DNA of 64,000 nt, taken from Microvirga massiliensis (lineage in GTDB: Bacteria > Pseudomonadota > Alphaproteobacteria > Rhizobiales > Beijerinckiaceae). The stretch is taken from positions 573,941-637,940 of the forward strand of contig NZ_LN811353.1 in NCBI RefSeq assembly GCF_001006805.1, in the 5' to 3' direction. The notes under the pieces are model-generated. The model saw only the letters and a list, made by a program, of their open reading frames with translations. It was not told where the DNA came from and did no database searches. Position 1 is the stretch's first letter, and each line of letters begins with the position of its first letter. The translations under genes were made by a program, and so were the position numbers. Of the stretch, positions 63,499-64,000 are shown piece after piece.

Positions 63499-64000
63499 AT
63501 GGCTCAAGCTTCTGGACCGGCTCTTTCGTCTGAGTTGCGCGACAGCCTTCTTGAGACCCTTCCGTCACTGCGCGCTTTTGCGATCTCGCTGACGGGCAAT
63601 GTCGATCATGCCGATGACCTCGTGCAGGAGACGATTGTCCGAGGGCTGAGCAAGATCGATAAATTCGAGCCGGGCACCAACTTGCGGGCGTGGCTCTTCA
63701 CGATCCTCCGCAATCAGTTCTACTCGTTCAGGCGCAGGAGAAGACGGGAAATCGAGGACCCGGACGGCGTGATGGCCGGCATGCTCTCGACCCTCCCCGG
63801 ACAGGATGAAAACCTCAACCTGCGAGACCTCGCAGGGGCTCTTGCGCGGCTCCCTCCCGAGCAGCGCGAGGTCATTCTCCTCGCGGGGGCACAGGGATTG
63901 AGATACGAGGAGATTGCCCGGATCTGCGGGACCAGGTTGGGCACCGTCAAGAGCCGGATCAACCGCACCCGCGCCCGACTTGCTGAACTCCTTCACCTCC
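63499..64000 (+). CDS. EcfG-like ECF RNA polymerase sigma factor, 3'-truncated by window end
   Basis: 167 residues seen from ATG 63499, with no stop before base 64000. Region 2: LPSLRAFAISLTGNVDHADD and LVQETIVRGLSKIDKFEPGT then NLRAWLFTILRNQFYSF. Region 4: LPPEQREVILLAGAQGLRYE followed by EIARICGTRLGTVKSRINR. This matches EcfG-type sigma factors of the alphaproteobacterial general stress response. NepR and PhyR are not in the window. The coding region ends beyond 64000. Confidence 0.9.
   Translation, partial: MAQASGPALSSELRDSLLETLPSLRAFAISLTGNVDHADDLVQETIVRGLSKIDKFEPGTNLRAWLFTILRNQFYSFRRRRRREIEDPDGVMAGMLSTLPGQDENLNLRDLAGALARLPPEQREVILLAGAQGLRYEEIARICGTRLGTVKSRINRTRARLAELLHL

Overview
This window comes from a GC-rich chromosome that looks like an alphaproteobacterium of the order Hyphomicrobiales, probably near Methylobacteriaceae (Microvirga-like). 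The guess rests on gene content: class I PHA synthase, a hemerythrin-phasin protein, DUF2934 and DUF4142 proteins, an EcfG-like sigma factor and alphaproteobacterial palindromic intergenic repeats. It is inference, because no rRNA or core marker gene is present. No tRNA, CRISPR array or intact mobile element was seen.

Layout. 1-4.6 kb: the 3' part of a polyamine/iron-type ABC importer operon (truncated ATPase, binding protein, two permeases) followed by a DUF4336 protein. 4.9-11.1 kb: single metabolic genes (SDR, unknown protein, TSUP exporter, PLP decarboxylase, unknown membrane protein, quinone reductase). 11.1-11.9 kb: a gene-poor gap with a decayed IS630 transposase end. 12.0-16.6 kb: a four-gene signalling operon, made of a PAS-SpoIIE/PP2C phosphatase, a SiaB-like kinase, a SiaC-like phosphoprotein and a class III nucleotide cyclase. 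It resembles SiaABCD with a cyclase in place of the diguanylate cyclase, and is the most interesting system here.

16.7-42.1 kb: a large fatty-acid-like catabolic island. It has two complete branched-chain-type (Liv) ABC importers, two acyl-CoA synthetases, two acyl-CoA dehydrogenases, two crotonases, an HSD10-like dehydrogenase, a thiolase, an APH-type kinase, a nitronate monooxygenase, a transglutaminase-like protein, and GntR/FCD and TetR regulators. Together these could import a carboxylic acid, activate it to the CoA thioester and degrade it by beta-oxidation. Palindromes beside both regulators suggest self-regulation, and one motif is shared with the promoter region of a transporter gene 10 kb away. 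A cyclase-family gene at the end of the island carries an in-frame stop.

42.2-45.6 kb: thiBPQ thiamine importer preceded by a TPP riboswitch. 45.9-60 kb: stress and storage genes, including hemerythrin-phasin, a membrane-anchored small protein, a cyclopropane-fatty-acid-synthase-like methyltransferase coupled to an AidB-like acyl-CoA dehydrogenase, a spermidine-synthase-like membrane protein, DUF2934, PHA synthase, a HAD phosphatase, SemiSWEET and a response regulator. 60-64 kb: two exported low-complexity/DUF4142 proteins, then a decayed stretch (broken secreted protein, frameshifted GH13 fragment, dispersed repeat), and finally an EcfG-like sigma factor cut by the window end.
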